Assembly: GCF_032598905.1 (NCBI RefSeq)
Contig: NZ_CP122458.1
Coordinates: 310,001-374,000, forward strand
Reading direction: 5' to 3'
DNA from: Streptomyces sp. 11x1
GTDB lineage: Bacteria; Actinomycetota; Actinomycetes; Streptomycetales; Streptomycetaceae
Length of the DNA stretch: 64,000 nt
Made by a program: the position numbers and the translations under genes. Of the stretch, positions 40,621 to 48,545 are shown in pieces (the first letter of the stretch is position 1; each line of letters begins with the position of its first letter). The notes beneath the pieces are model-generated. The model ran no database searches, was not told the DNA's origin, and was given only the letters and a program-made list of their open reading frames with translations.

Positions 40621-41507
40621 AGAGGTCCTAACAAAGGCGTTGGACGTGTCGGTGGGTGATGATGCAGGTGGCGAGGCCGAGGAAGGCTTCGTGGATGTCG
40701 TCGCGCCGCTCCCAGCGGATGCGCAGACGGCGGAAACCGTGCAGCCAGGCGATCGTGCGCTCGACCACGTACCGAAAGACGCCGGGACCGGAGCCGTGTG
40801 GCTGGCCTCGTTCGGCGATGACTGGGCGGATGCCGCGGGCCCGGAGCAGACGCCGGTACTTGTCGTGGTCGTAGCCGCGGTCGGCCAGGAGCGCGTCGGG
40901 CCTGCGTCTGGGCCGGCCGACGAGACCGGCCACGGCCGGGACCTTGTCCAGCAGGGCCAGAAACTGCGTGACGTCGTTGCGGTTTCCGCCGGTCAGCGAC
41001 ACCGCGAGCGGGATGCCCTGGCCGTCGGTGAGGACGTGGTGCTTGCTGCCCGGCCGTGCGCGGTCGACCGGGCTGGGCCCGTTTCTGGGCCCCTGCGGGC
41101 CACCCGCACGTGGCAGGAGTCGATCACCGCCCGCGACCAGTCCAGCTTCTTCGCCGCCCGCAGCTTCTTCAGCAGCACCAGGTGCAGCGCGTCCCACACA
41201 CCGGCCTCGTTCCACGCGGCCAGACGCCGCCAGCACGTCATCCCCGAGCCGAAGCCCAGCTCCTGGGGCAGATACTCCCACTGGGTGCCGGTATGGAGCA
41301 CGAACAGGATCCCGCGCAACGCCTGCCGGTCCGGCACCCGAGGCCGGCCCTGCACCAGCTTCGGCGCCGGCTCGGGCAGCAACGGCTCGATCAGCGACCA
41401 CAGTTCATCCGACACGATCCACGGCCGCGGCTGTCGCTTTCCCACGACCAGACCAACGACCATCCACGCCGAAAGTCACATGATCAACAACTTCTGTTAG
41501 GACCTCT
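40621..41507 (-). mobile_element. IS5-family (IS427-group) element, TA target
   Basis: Ends AGAGGTCCTAACA (40621-40633) and its inverted copy (41495-41507) are flanked by TA on both sides (40619-40620, 41508-41509). The element contains one transposase split in two overlapping frames, as usual for the group. It has inserted at the 3' end of the thioredoxin-like gene. Confidence 0.9.
40628..41463 (-). CDS. IS5/IS427-group transposase in two frames
   Basis: The first frame starts at 41463 (VVGKRQPRPWIVSDELWSL, PRVPDRQALRGILFVLHTG, YLPQELGFGSGMTCWRRLAA, AVIDSCHVRV with the first Asp). The second frame carries on from about 41090 (GPSPVDRARPGSKHHVLTDG, LTGGNRNDVTQFLALLD, DALLADRGYDHDKYRRLLR with the second Asp, YVVERTIAWLHGFRRL with the Glu). 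The junction lies in the AGGGGCCCAGAAACGGGCCC area near 41085. IS427-group elements normally make the full enzyme by programmed frameshifting, so this need not be a defect. All catalytic acids are present. Confidence 0.85.
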
Positions 41508-41819
41508 TAGCGCACGGCGCAGGTCGGTGACGGACGGGGCGCCGTCCGTGATGCCGTCGGCGTGCCGATAGAGCCGGCACGACAGGCTCGCCGCAGCGCC
41601 GTCAGGGACGAACGGGTCAACTCCGTCCAGCAGGAGGGTGGGCGAGCCCGACATCCCCTGCCGGACGGCTTCGTCCGTGTCGTGGACCTCGATCCATTCC
41701 ACCGGCACGGCCCGGCCCTGGAGAGCCTCGGTGATGCGCTCGCGGATGAGCGGGGCATTCGGGCAGCCGGGCACGGTCAGCACCGTGACGCGCGCTGTCT
41801 CAGTCTCGGAGTGGTTCAT
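41484..41819 (-). CDS. Thioredoxin-fold protein (annotated elsewhere as alkylmercury lyase-like), 3' end altered by IS
   Basis: A 111-aa protein from ATG 41819 behind GGAAGGGG. VTVLTVPGCPNAPLIRERI has a thioredoxin-like strand with a single Cys, and MSGSPTLLLDGVDPF is the cis-Pro loop. AASLSCRLYRHADG supplies a second Cys, and PSVTDLRRAL is the usual end. The last codons (RGPNRSC) come from the inserted IS element, so only the extreme C-terminus changed. The protein is divergent from a MerR regulator and shares its operator, suggesting a metal- or thiol-stress role. Confidence 0.8.
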   Translation of the reverse strand: MNHSETETARVTVLTVPGCPNAPLIRERITEALQGRAVPVEWIEVHDTDEAVRQGMSGSPTLLLDGVDPFVPDGAAASLSCRLYRHADGITDGAPSVTDLRRALRGPNRSC

Positions 41820-41866
41820 GGCGGACCCCTTCCTGACGTGGTTCATCTTGCTGTGCATGGACGGTA

Positions 41867-41890
41867 GACCTTCCAGCGCAGTGGAAGGTC
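41867..41890. promoter_or_regulatory. MerR-type operator, 9-bp dyad
   Basis: GACCTTCCA, 6 bases, TGGAAGGTC: a perfect dyad between the divergent genes. Read leftward, TTGACC at its edge and the following TCTACC leave the long spacer typical of MerR-controlled promoters, with the dyad in the spacer. MerR would bend this DNA when loaded with metal. Confidence 0.85.
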
Positions 41891-41908
41891 AAGGGCTAGC
41901 CCGGAGGT

Positions 41909-42334
41909 ATGCGCATCGGTGACCTCGCCGCCGTCAGCGGGGTGACGGCAAAGACCCTCCGGTTCTACGAGCAGGCCGGGCTGCTGCCCGCCCCGCCCCG
42001 TACCACGGGCGGCTATCGCGACTATCCGCCACAGACGGTGCAGCGGCTGTCGTTCATCCGTGACGCCCAGGGCGCGGGGCTGAGCCTGGCCGAGATCCGC
42101 TCCGTGCTCGCTCTGCGTGATGCCGGCGCCTCTCCCTGCGCTCACGTCACGGCGCTCGTCGAGGCGCATCTTCAGGACATCGACCGGCGCCTGGCCGAGC
42201 TGCGCGCCACCAGGGCGGTGCTGCGAGGGCTTGCAGAGCGGGCCGCCGCGACCGATCCCGCCGACTGCACCGACGCCGAGGTGTGCCGCATCCTCACCAG
42301 GGTGGGCAGCGTGGTTGGTGAGCGTCCTCACTGA
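41909..42334 (+). CDS. MerR-family regulator with Cys metal-binding residues
   Basis: A 141-aa protein from ATG 41909. The winged-helix part is MRIGDLAAVSGVTAKTLRFY, then LPAPPRTTGGYRDYPPQTVQ and FIRDAQGAGLSLAEIRSVLA. A long dimerisation helix follows (VTALVEAHLQDIDRRLAELR). Cys residues at GASPCAHV and at the end (DPADCTDAEVCRIL) match the metal-binding layout of Zn/Hg-type MerR proteins. It overlooks the dyad at 41867-41890 and should control the divergent thioredoxin-like gene and itself. Confidence 0.88.
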   Translation: MRIGDLAAVSGVTAKTLRFYEQAGLLPAPPRTTGGYRDYPPQTVQRLSFIRDAQGAGLSLAEIRSVLALRDAGASPCAHVTALVEAHLQDIDRRLAELRATRAVLRGLAERAAATDPADCTDAEVCRILTRVGSVVGERPH

Positions 42335-42408
42335 ACCGTCCGGCCGGGCCCGCCTAGCGTGAGGGCTCCCAGGACGTACCGTCCGGGTTCACGGTGAGGA
42401 GCAAGGCC

Positions 42409-42723
42409 ATGCTGCGTGCGGTATGGAACGGAACGGTGATCGCGGAGACCCCGCGCACGGTGATCGTCGAGGGCAACCACTACTTCCCGCCCGAGTCTCT
42501 GCACCGGCAGTACCTCACGCCGAGCAGGACCAGGTCGCTCTGCTTCTGGAAGGGAGTAGCCCGCTACTACAGCCTCGAGGTCGACGGGCTGACGAATCCG
42601 GATGCCGCCTGGTACTACCCCAAGCCCAGCCCCCTGGCCCGGAAGATCAAGGACCATGTGGCCTTCTGGCAGGGCGTACGGGTGGAGGGCACGCCGGAGG
42701 CGTCGGCAGACGGCGGGCAGTGA
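42409..42723 (+). CDS. DUF427-domain protein
   Basis: A 104-aa protein from ATG 42409 behind GAGGAG. It is a single DUF427 unit: LRAVWNGTVIAETPRTVIVE, then GNHYFPPESL, LCFWKGVARYYSLEVDG and DAAWYYPKPSPLARKIKDHV. These beta-rich small proteins are frequent in actinobacteria; their function is not established. It is oriented away from MerR in a cluster of unrelated small genes. Confidence 0.9.
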   Translation: MLRAVWNGTVIAETPRTVIVEGNHYFPPESLHRQYLTPSRTRSLCFWKGVARYYSLEVDGLTNPDAAWYYPKPSPLARKIKDHVAFWQGVRVEGTPEASADGGQ

Positions 42724-42733
42724 CCGATGCGGG

Positions 42734-43405
42734 TCAGCGGCGGGTCAGGTGCCGGAGGGCGACGACGGCTTGAAGGGCCGCGGCCGGGCGCAGCAGGACG
42801 GGTCGGGGCCGCTCGGGCATGGCGCCGCGGCGCAGGGCGAGGCCGGTGATGGTGATGACGGGCAGTGCCCAGGCGGTGATGGCCGCCGCCCGCACGGCGG
42901 GGTTGGGTTCGTGGCGCAGGGTGAGCCACGTCCAGAACACCGCGTCGGCGAAGGTGTCGGCGTAATCGCCGAAGGGGGAGGTCGTGCCCTGGTGGCGGGC
43001 GAGGCGCCCGTCGGCGAGATCAAGGCCGACCGCCAGGACGCCGGAGGCGCGGCCGGTTCCGCCGGGCAGGGCGGGGAGGTTGGCGCGCAGCAGCGTCAGG
43101 GTGTCTGCGGTGGTCAGGCGGGTGCGGTGTTCCAGCAGCCCCAGGTGCGAGGCGGCGAGGACCCAGCTGGCGGCCACCCAGCGCCGTCCGGGCCGCCTGT
43201 CCCGCGCCAGCCGGTATAGGACGCCGTGCAGGGCGGTGAGCTCGGCCAATGCTCGGGGGCGGCGGGCGGCCTGGAGCAGCGACCGGTGTGCGGCCTGGCC
43301 GAGGAAGCTCACGACGGCGGCCGGAGAGAGGTTGTCTGCGCGCAGACCGGCCAGCAGCGCGTTCGTCGCGGCACGGCTGCCGGCCATGTCGGAAACAGGC
43401 TCCAC
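42734..43405 (-). CDS. CDP-alcohol phosphatidyltransferase
   Basis: A 223-aa protein from GTG 43405 (ATG 43387 is possible). The signature DG-x2-AR-x8-G-x3-D-x3-D is complete in DGRLARHQGTTSPFGDYADT and the following FAD. Hydrophobic stretches around it (VLAVGLDL; AAAITAWALPVITITGLAL) supply membrane helices. The N-terminal 100 residues are helical and Arg-rich (ALAELTALHGVLYRLARDRR). The enzyme would join an alcohol to CDP-diacylglycerol in the membrane; the alcohol is unknown. Confidence 0.85.
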   Translation of the reverse strand: MEPVSDMAGSRAATNALLAGLRADNLSPAAVVSFLGQAAHRSLLQAARRPRALAELTALHGVLYRLARDRRPGRRWVAASWVLAASHLGLLEHRTRLTTADTLTLLRANLPALPGGTGRASGVLAVGLDLADGRLARHQGTTSPFGDYADTFADAVFWTWLTLRHEPNPAVRAAAITAWALPVITITGLALRRGAMPERPRPVLLRPAAALQAVVALRHLTRR

Positions 43406-43551
43406 GTTCCTTGGTCCTCCACCACTCGGGGGTGGCGATCAGGGTAGGGGCCGACGCGCCGGGAGGAAGGTGAGCGCGCTCACTGATCGGCGTACATGCC
43501 CGGCCTAGCGTCGTACGTGAGACAGGGACAGACGCGTGGAGAGGTCGGGCA

Positions 43552-44121
43552 ATGGCGTGGATCGGTGCTCTGGGAGCGGTGGCCGTAGCGGGCGTGGGCG
43601 CGGCGGCCGGGTATGTGGGGCTGGTGACCGGGGCACTGCCGCTGGATATGGGCGTCGGGCGGCGCACACGGCCGCTGGGGCCGCAGACCGTCGACATCGC
43701 GGCGCCGCGTGAGGTGGTGTTCGACGTCGTCGCCCAGCCGTATCTGGGCAGGGCCACCCGAGCGATGCGCGAGAAGGTCACGGTGCTGGAACAGGGCAGC
43801 AACATGGTGCTCGCCGCCCATCGCACCCCGGTCGCGGGCGGGCGGCTGACGGCGACGACCGTGGAGACGGTGCGGTTCACCCGGCCACAAAGGGTCGACT
43901 TCCGCCTCGTGCGGGGGCCCGTCCCGGCGGTCACCGAATCGTTCACCCTCACCGAGCACGAGTCCGGTACGCGGCTGGTCTACGAGGGCGAGCTCGCCAC
44001 GGATCTGTGGCGAGCCGGACGGTGGTGGGGCGGCCTGGTCGCCCCACGGTGGGAAGCGACCGTCGCGGCCTCCCTGGCCGCGGTCCGGCAAGAGGCGGAG
44101 CGGCGCTCTGGTCTGCGGTGA
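43552..44121 (+). CDS. SRPBCC-family (START-like) protein with N-terminal anchor
   Basis: A 189-aa protein from ATG 43552. Residues 3-27 are hydrophobic (IGALGAVAVAGVGAAAGYVG) and may anchor it to the membrane. The rest follows the polyketide cyclase/dehydrase fold: PQTVDIAAPREVVFDVVAQP, MVLAAHRTP, ETVRFTRPQRVDFRLVRGPV, and TESFTLTEHESGTRLVYEGE, ending in a long helix. Such domains bind hydrophobic ligands. It is divergent from the phosphatidyltransferase gene. Confidence 0.8.
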   Translation: MAWIGALGAVAVAGVGAAAGYVGLVTGALPLDMGVGRRTRPLGPQTVDIAAPREVVFDVVAQPYLGRATRAMREKVTVLEQGSNMVLAAHRTPVAGGRLTATTVETVRFTRPQRVDFRLVRGPVPAVTESFTLTEHESGTRLVYEGELATDLWRAGRWWGGLVAPRWEATVAASLAAVRQEAERRSGLR

Positions 44122-44476
44122 GCGGCTCGCCGGTACCGCACGGCGGGCCGACGGAGGCGGTGGAGTGTGGGCGAGTGTCCGTTTCGCGCTGAGCGGGAAG
44201 GCGGCGATGAGACATGGTGGCGCGGCCGAGCGGGCTGGCCCGGCGGGCCGGGACGCAGCACGAGTTGAGGTCGGCGCCGGGCGGCGCGCCGGCGCCTGAG
44301 GAGCGGGCCGCCTCCCGCGGTGCCCGGGGTCCGGTGCGGGTGCGTGATCGAGTGGGCGACTGGCTGACCAGGGCACTCACGCGGGCGGTGTTCTGCTGGC
44401 TGTCTCCTCCTCACCGTTGACCGGCCGGGTGCGGGGTCGGCCGCCCCGCTGTGGCACGTCTGTGCTCCTGGCGGTC
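44122..44476. other. Gap with one doubtful ORF
   Basis: No confident gene. A 68-codon plus-strand ORF (44214-44420) ends VGDWLTRALTRAVFCWLS; its composition is Gly/Ala/Arg-rich and no family is recognised. Confidence 0.35.
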
Positions 44477-45190
44477 AGTTGGCACGGCCGAGGTCGGCGA
44501 GGGCGTCTTCCACGGCGCGGTGGAAGGTGGGGTAGGCGAAGATCATGTGCCGTTGCCGGTCGACCGGGATCTCCATCTGGATGGCCACGGCCAGTCACTT
44601 CACCGCCTGCCGGGCCGGCGGAGGTGGCCCCGATCAGGACGCCGCGGTCGGCGTCCTCGACGAATTTGATCAGGCCGTCGTTGCCGGCCTTGTGGATCCA
44701 GCCCCGTGCGGACGAGGGCACTCGCGCAGTGCCGGTGCGTGCTCGCAGGCCCTGCTCGCGGGCGGCGTGTTCGGTCAGCCCGACGGAGCCGACTTCGGGG
44801 TCGGTGAAGGTGACCCGGGGCGTCGCCCGGTAGTCCGCGTCCGGTCCGGGCCGGCCGAGGATGTCGCGTACGGCGATCTCGGCCCGGTACATCGCGACAT
44901 GCGTGAACAGGCCCCGTCCGGTGATGTCACCGACGCCCTAGACCCCTGGTGCGGCCCGCATCTGCCCGTCCACGGCCAGATCGCGGGCCTGGGGGTCGAG
45001 CCCGATGCTCTCCAGGCCGAGCCCGGCCAGGTGCGGCCGGCGTCCGGTGGCCACCAGCAGGTGCTGCCCGGTGATCTCCTGTCCGCCCTCCAGGGTGAGC
45101 CGGAAGGCGTCGTCCGCGTGGTGGACGCCGGTGGCGCGAGCTGCGGTGCGTACGGTGAGGGGGCGATCGAATCCAACCTGGCGATGGCCT
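44477..45190 (-). pseudogene. Pyridine nucleotide-disulfide oxidoreductase, decayed
   Basis: The minus strand encodes the C-terminal two-thirds of a mercuric reductase/dihydrolipoamide dehydrogenase-like flavoprotein: LTLEGGQEITGQHLLVATGR (FAD/NAD site), then GQMRAAPGV. An in-frame TAG (44938-44940) sits where a Tyr or Trp normally precedes GVGDITGRGLFTHVAMYRAE. TFTDPEVGSVGLTE and HKAGNDGLIKFVED follow. A frameshift near 44600 precedes a proper end (AVEDALADLGRAN in another frame). The N-terminus is missing. It lies near the MerR pair and may once have been functionally linked to it. Confidence 0.8.
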
Positions 45191-45218
45191 CCAGGCCCGG
45201 GGCGCACTGAACTACCCT

Positions 45219-45330
45219 TCACCTGCCGAAGAGGTCCTCGATCGCCTGAAGTACGGCATCCGGACGGCGGAAGTGGAACGTGGCGTGCCCAGCGGCGTCC
45301 ACGAGGCGGATGCCGGGGCGAGGCGTCATG
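45219..45330 (-). pseudogene. Alpha/beta hydrolase C-terminal fragment
   Basis: The minus strand reads MTPRPGIRLVDAAGHATFHF, then RRPDAVLQAIEDLFGR and stop, the typical end of an alpha/beta hydrolase with the catalytic His in AGHA. Everything upstream is missing, replaced by the duplicated flank of the membrane-protein gene. Confidence 0.55.
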
Positions 45331-45451
45331 CTGCCGGGTTTCGGCAATCGCAGCTGTGCGGTCCGTGCCGTGGTCCCGCCTGCCTGCCGGGGGAGGCACT
45401 GTGGCTCAATATGCCCCATGGCGAGCGTGCCGAAGACGGAAAGGAGGCCCG

Positions 45452-46261
45452 GTGGCCAGGAGCAGGGGAGCGGAGGTGCGGCGGCGCGGGCGCACAAGGT
45501 GGACCCGGGCCTGGGGACTGTGCGTGCTGCCGCCGGCCGTACTGGCAGCCGTGGCGGGCGTCGTCGCCCTGGCCACGGTGCCGGACCTGGTGCACGAGGT
45601 ACAGGCCTTTCACTCCGCCCGGCCGTGCGCCGTCACCATGTCTCCCCCGGTCGACTGTCTGCGTTCCTACCCCGCGACGGTGCGGGGGACGGTCATCGAG
45701 AACGAGGGCCGGAGCCAGCTGTATCTGCTCGAGCTCGACGGCCCGCGCCCCGTGCCCGCAGAACTCGACATGAACGACGAGGATCCGCTGCTGAAGCAGC
45801 TGCGTAAGGGCGATGGCATCACGGTGACCGTGTGGCGCGACTACGCGACCGCGGTCACCAAGGACGGGGTCACCCAGGAGTCCAGCGACACCCCGGAGGG
45901 TCTGCCCGAGTTCCAGACCGCCTTCGCGCTCGACCTGCTGGCAGTGGGAGCCTACGGCAGCTACGCGGGCGCCACGGCGATACGCCACGCACGACAGCGA
46001 TCACTGCCCGGCGCGGTGGCCCTGTGGGGCCGATGGACCGTGGGTGCCGTGCTGGCTTCCCTGCCGGCGGGCATCGTCGGCTACGAAACGGGAACCGGCC
46101 CAGTGGCCGTGGTGCTGCTGTGGCTGGTAGCGCTGCCCGTGGTCTGGCTGATGGTCGAGGGCCGGGAAAGGCGCAACCGCGGGCGGCACAGCCGCAGGCC
46201 CGCCCCCGGCAGGACCGCCGACACCGCTGCCTGGCTCCGCTACCTCCAGGGACGCTCCTGA
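45452..46261 (+). CDS. Membrane protein, copy 2 of a duplicated pair
   Basis: A 269-aa protein from GTG 45452 behind GGAGG, the same length as its relative at 14096-14905. Shared motifs include SYPATVRGTVIENEGRSQLY, VTVWRDYATAVTKDGVTQES, PEGLPEFQTAFALDLLAVGA and the final TAAWLRYLQGRS. By eye about three-quarters of residues agree. The same membrane topology is predicted: an N-terminal helix, an extracytoplasmic domain, then C-terminal helices. Flanking DNA is also shared from about 45320 to 46280. Directly downstream lies the 3' end of a group II intron. Confidence 0.78.
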   Translation: MARSRGAEVRRRGRTRWTRAWGLCVLPPAVLAAVAGVVALATVPDLVHEVQAFHSARPCAVTMSPPVDCLRSYPATVRGTVIENEGRSQLYLLELDGPRPVPAELDMNDEDPLLKQLRKGDGITVTVWRDYATAVTKDGVTQESSDTPEGLPEFQTAFALDLLAVGAYGSYAGATAIRHARQRSLPGAVALWGRWTVGAVLASLPAGIVGYETGTGPVAVVLLWLVALPVVWLMVEGRERRNRGRHSRRPAPGRTADTAAWLRYLQGRS

Positions 46262-46353
46262 CCGCAGGGCACCGTCCACCGCTGTCCCTGTGCGGTCGGC
46301 TCGGGGCGCGGTGACTGCGTTGCCGCTGTTCCGTTTCCCCGAGCCGCCGGCCC

Positions 46354-46387
<34 letters not shown>

Positions 46388-46408
46388 TCCACATGTCTTT
46401 CCCGGTGG

Positions 46409-46785
46409 TCAGCCTCTGCGGGCTGCGGGTTCGATGGTCCACGGAGTCGGGATACGTGCTCCGCGGTAGCGGTAGCGCACGATCGCGACGCTGGATGCGC
46501 CGGTGAACGTCACCTCTCCGTCGGCGAACCTCCAGCCGTGGTCGCAGAAGCGCCGCAGCTGGCTTCGGCGGATGCCGTGTTTTCGGAGGAGCCATCGGGC
46601 GATGCGGTTCCACGCGTGGTGGTCGATCGCGTTGAAGGTCCTCTTCGAGGCACCGTGCCTGAAGTAGGTCGCCCACCCGGCCAGGGCCCGGTTCATGCTC
46701 GTGAGGAGAGCTGCCAAGCTCTGGTTCTGGGTGTGTCTGTAGGTCCGCGCCGACACTCGGTCTCTGATGGCCTGCATGGCCTGCC
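46409..46785 (-). pseudogene. Group II intron maturase, C-terminal fragment
   Basis: The reading frame ends normally (YRYRGARIPTPWTIEPAARR) and includes ALLTSMNRALAGWATYFRHG, then FNAIDHHAWNRIARWLLRKH and GWRFADGEVTF, the maturase-specific (GIIM) domain. The reverse transcriptase domain with YxDD is absent; sequence upstream of about AMQAIRDRV belongs to the ISL3 fragment on the other strand. Not functional by itself. Confidence 0.85.
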
Positions 46786-47084
46786 GCGAGATGACCCAAC
46801 TGGCCGCCGGTATCAGGGACTTCGCCCCGCTCCATACGCCACACGCCGACAACGCCGACTCGCTCACGCGCTGGATCGCCCAAGTCCGAGCAGCCGACCT
46901 GCCCCATCTACATGCCTTCACCCGGGGCCTGGACCGGGACGTCGACGCCGTGATCGCCGGACTCACGCTTCCATACAGCAACGGCCCCACCGAGGGCGTC
47001 AACACCAAGACCAAGCGGATCGCACGCCAGATGCACGGACGAGCAGGCTTCACCCTGCTTCCCCACCGCATCCTCCTCGGATAG
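46785..47084 (+). pseudogene. ISL3-family transposase, C-terminal fragment
   Basis: The frame shows REMTQLAAGIRDFAPLHTP, then SLTRWIAQVRAADLPHLHAF, LTLPYSNGPTEGVNTKTKRI with the catalytic Glu, and RAGFTLLPHRILLG and stop. This matches the end of ISL3-type transposases. The start of the fragment coincides with the truncated edge of the group II intron. Confidence 0.88.
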
Positions 47085-47121
47085 CGGCACGCTCCGTCAC
47101 CACCGAATGTGAGACAGGGTC
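46785..47121 (+). mobile_element. ISL3-family element, right part
   Basis: Contains the last hundred codons of the transposase and the right inverted repeat (47092-47121). The repeat is the reverse complement of the left end at 37131-37160 except for one base. The flanks outside the two ends do not show a shared target duplication. Confidence 0.85.
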
Positions 47122-47342
47122 GTTCGCTACACAGACCCCGACCCGCTGCTCCACATCAACAGCGTCGGCCAGGCCTTGCGTCGCCTGCGGTCCTCAACCG
47201 AGTGCACCGACCGGCCAAGGAAGCTATCCATGATTAGCTATATTTTGGAGACGTGAGCCGAAAGGTCGCGCAGCCCCATTGACATAGACGTCTACTCCCT
47301 CGTGTGATGGCTAATGCTCAGTAGCCAAGGTCAGGGGTCAGC
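47122..47342. other. Remnant and promoter region before the catabolic operon
   Basis: Just outside the ISL3 end a 43-codon frame (RYTDPDPLLHINSVGQALRR) runs to a TGA at about 47255 and may be the tail of an older gene cut by the ISL3 insertion; the family is not recognised. The remaining 90 bases, with an AT-richer patch (TTAGCTATATTTTGGAG), should hold the promoter of the rightward operon. Confidence 0.35.
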
Positions 47343-48545
47343 GTGTCGATCGGGTTCGAGAGCGACGAGAGGGTCGCCGACATCGCATGGCGCACCACCG
47401 AGTTCGTCCGGGAGGTGGTGCTGCCGGAGGAGCAGGCCTGTGATGGGAACGTCCATGACGGGCCGGAGCCACTGCGGCGTCGGCTGCAGCAGGCGGCCCG
47501 GGCCGCGGGGGTGTTCGCTCCGCATGTGGGTGGGGAGTGGGGCGGGCTCGGGCTGGATCTCTGCGGCCAGGCAGTGGTGTTCGAGGCGGCCGGATACTCA
47601 CTGCTGGGGCCGCTGGCGCTCAACTGCGCGGCGCCCGACGAGGGCACCATGCACCTCCTCGAAGTGGTCGCCGACGAAGAACAGAAGCAGCGGTATCTGC
47701 GCCCGTTGGCGGCCGGTGAGGTGCGCTCCTGCTTCGCGATGACCGAGCCGGCGCCGGGCGCGGGATCCGACCCCCGTGCGCTGGCCACCACGGCGACGCG
47801 GACCGCGGGCGGCTGGCGGATCGACGGCCGCAAGTGGTTCATCAGCGGCGCCGACGGCGCCGGCTTCGCCATCTGTATGGCCCGCACGAGCGGCGTCCCC
47901 GGCGACGCGGGCGGCGCGACGATGTTCCTCGTGGACGCCGACAACCCGGGCCTGAAAGTCGTCCGGAACATCGACACCCTGGATCAGGGCCTGTTCGGCG
48001 GGCACAGCGAGATCGTCTTCGACAACTGCGAGGTCGGCTACGGCGCCGTGCTGGGCGAGGTGGACGAGGGCTTCGTGCATGCCCAGGTACGTCTCGGGCC
48101 CGCCCGCATGACGCACTGCATGCGCTGGCTCGGGGTGGCACGCAGGGCACAGGACATCGCCCTGGAGCGGGCGGCGGATCGCTCGGCCTTCGGTAGGCCA
48201 CTGGCCGAACTGGGCATGGTGCAACAGCTGCTGGCCGACTCCGAGATCGACATCGAGACCAGTCGCGCGGTGCTGCTGCGGGCGTGCTGGGAGCTGGACC
48301 AGGGTCGCTCGGCCGCCCAGCACACCTCCATCGCGAAGACGTACGTCTCCGAGGCGGTGAACCGGGTGGTCGACCGTGCCGTGCAGGTGTGTGGCGCGCT
48401 CGGCATCTCCGGAGACACCCCCCTGTCGCGGCTGTACCGGGAGGTGCGTCCGTTCCGGATCTACGACGGCCCGTCCGAGACCCACCGCTGGGCCATCGCC
48501 AAGCGCGCGGTGCGGGCGGCGCGTGAGCGGAGGGCCCCGCGATGA
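47343..48545 (+). CDS. Acyl-CoA dehydrogenase (ACAD10/11-like)
   Basis: A 400-aa protein from GTG 47343. It has the full acyl-CoA dehydrogenase pattern: VGGEWGGLGLDLCGQAVVFE, RSCFAMTEPAPGAGSDPRAL, WRIDGRKWFISGADGAGF (FAD site), LGPARMTHCMRWLGVARRAQ, and a C-terminal IYDGPSETHRWAIAKRAVR. The DGP-x-E-x-H motif is the one seen in the ACAD10/11 group. The next gene encodes an aminoglycoside-kinase-like protein, overlapping by 4 bases; in mammals these two domains are fused in ACAD10/11. It likely acts on a hydroxylated or phosphorylated acyl-CoA. Confidence 0.9.
   Translation: MSIGFESDERVADIAWRTTEFVREVVLPEEQACDGNVHDGPEPLRRRLQQAARAAGVFAPHVGGEWGGLGLDLCGQAVVFEAAGYSLLGPLALNCAAPDEGTMHLLEVVADEEQKQRYLRPLAAGEVRSCFAMTEPAPGAGSDPRALATTATRTAGGWRIDGRKWFISGADGAGFAICMARTSGVPGDAGGATMFLVDADNPGLKVVRNIDTLDQGLFGGHSEIVFDNCEVGYGAVLGEVDEGFVHAQVRLGPARMTHCMRWLGVARRAQDIALERAADRSAFGRPLAELGMVQQLLADSEIDIETSRAVLLRACWELDQGRSAAQHTSIAKTYVSEAVNRVVDRAVQVCGALGISGDTPLSRLYREVRPFRIYDGPSETHRWAIAKRAVRAARERRAPR

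Noticed and set aside
40628..41463. Calling the split IS5 transposase a pseudogene
   Set aside because: IS427-group elements normally encode the enzyme in two overlapping frames joined by frameshifting, and the ends and target duplication are intact.
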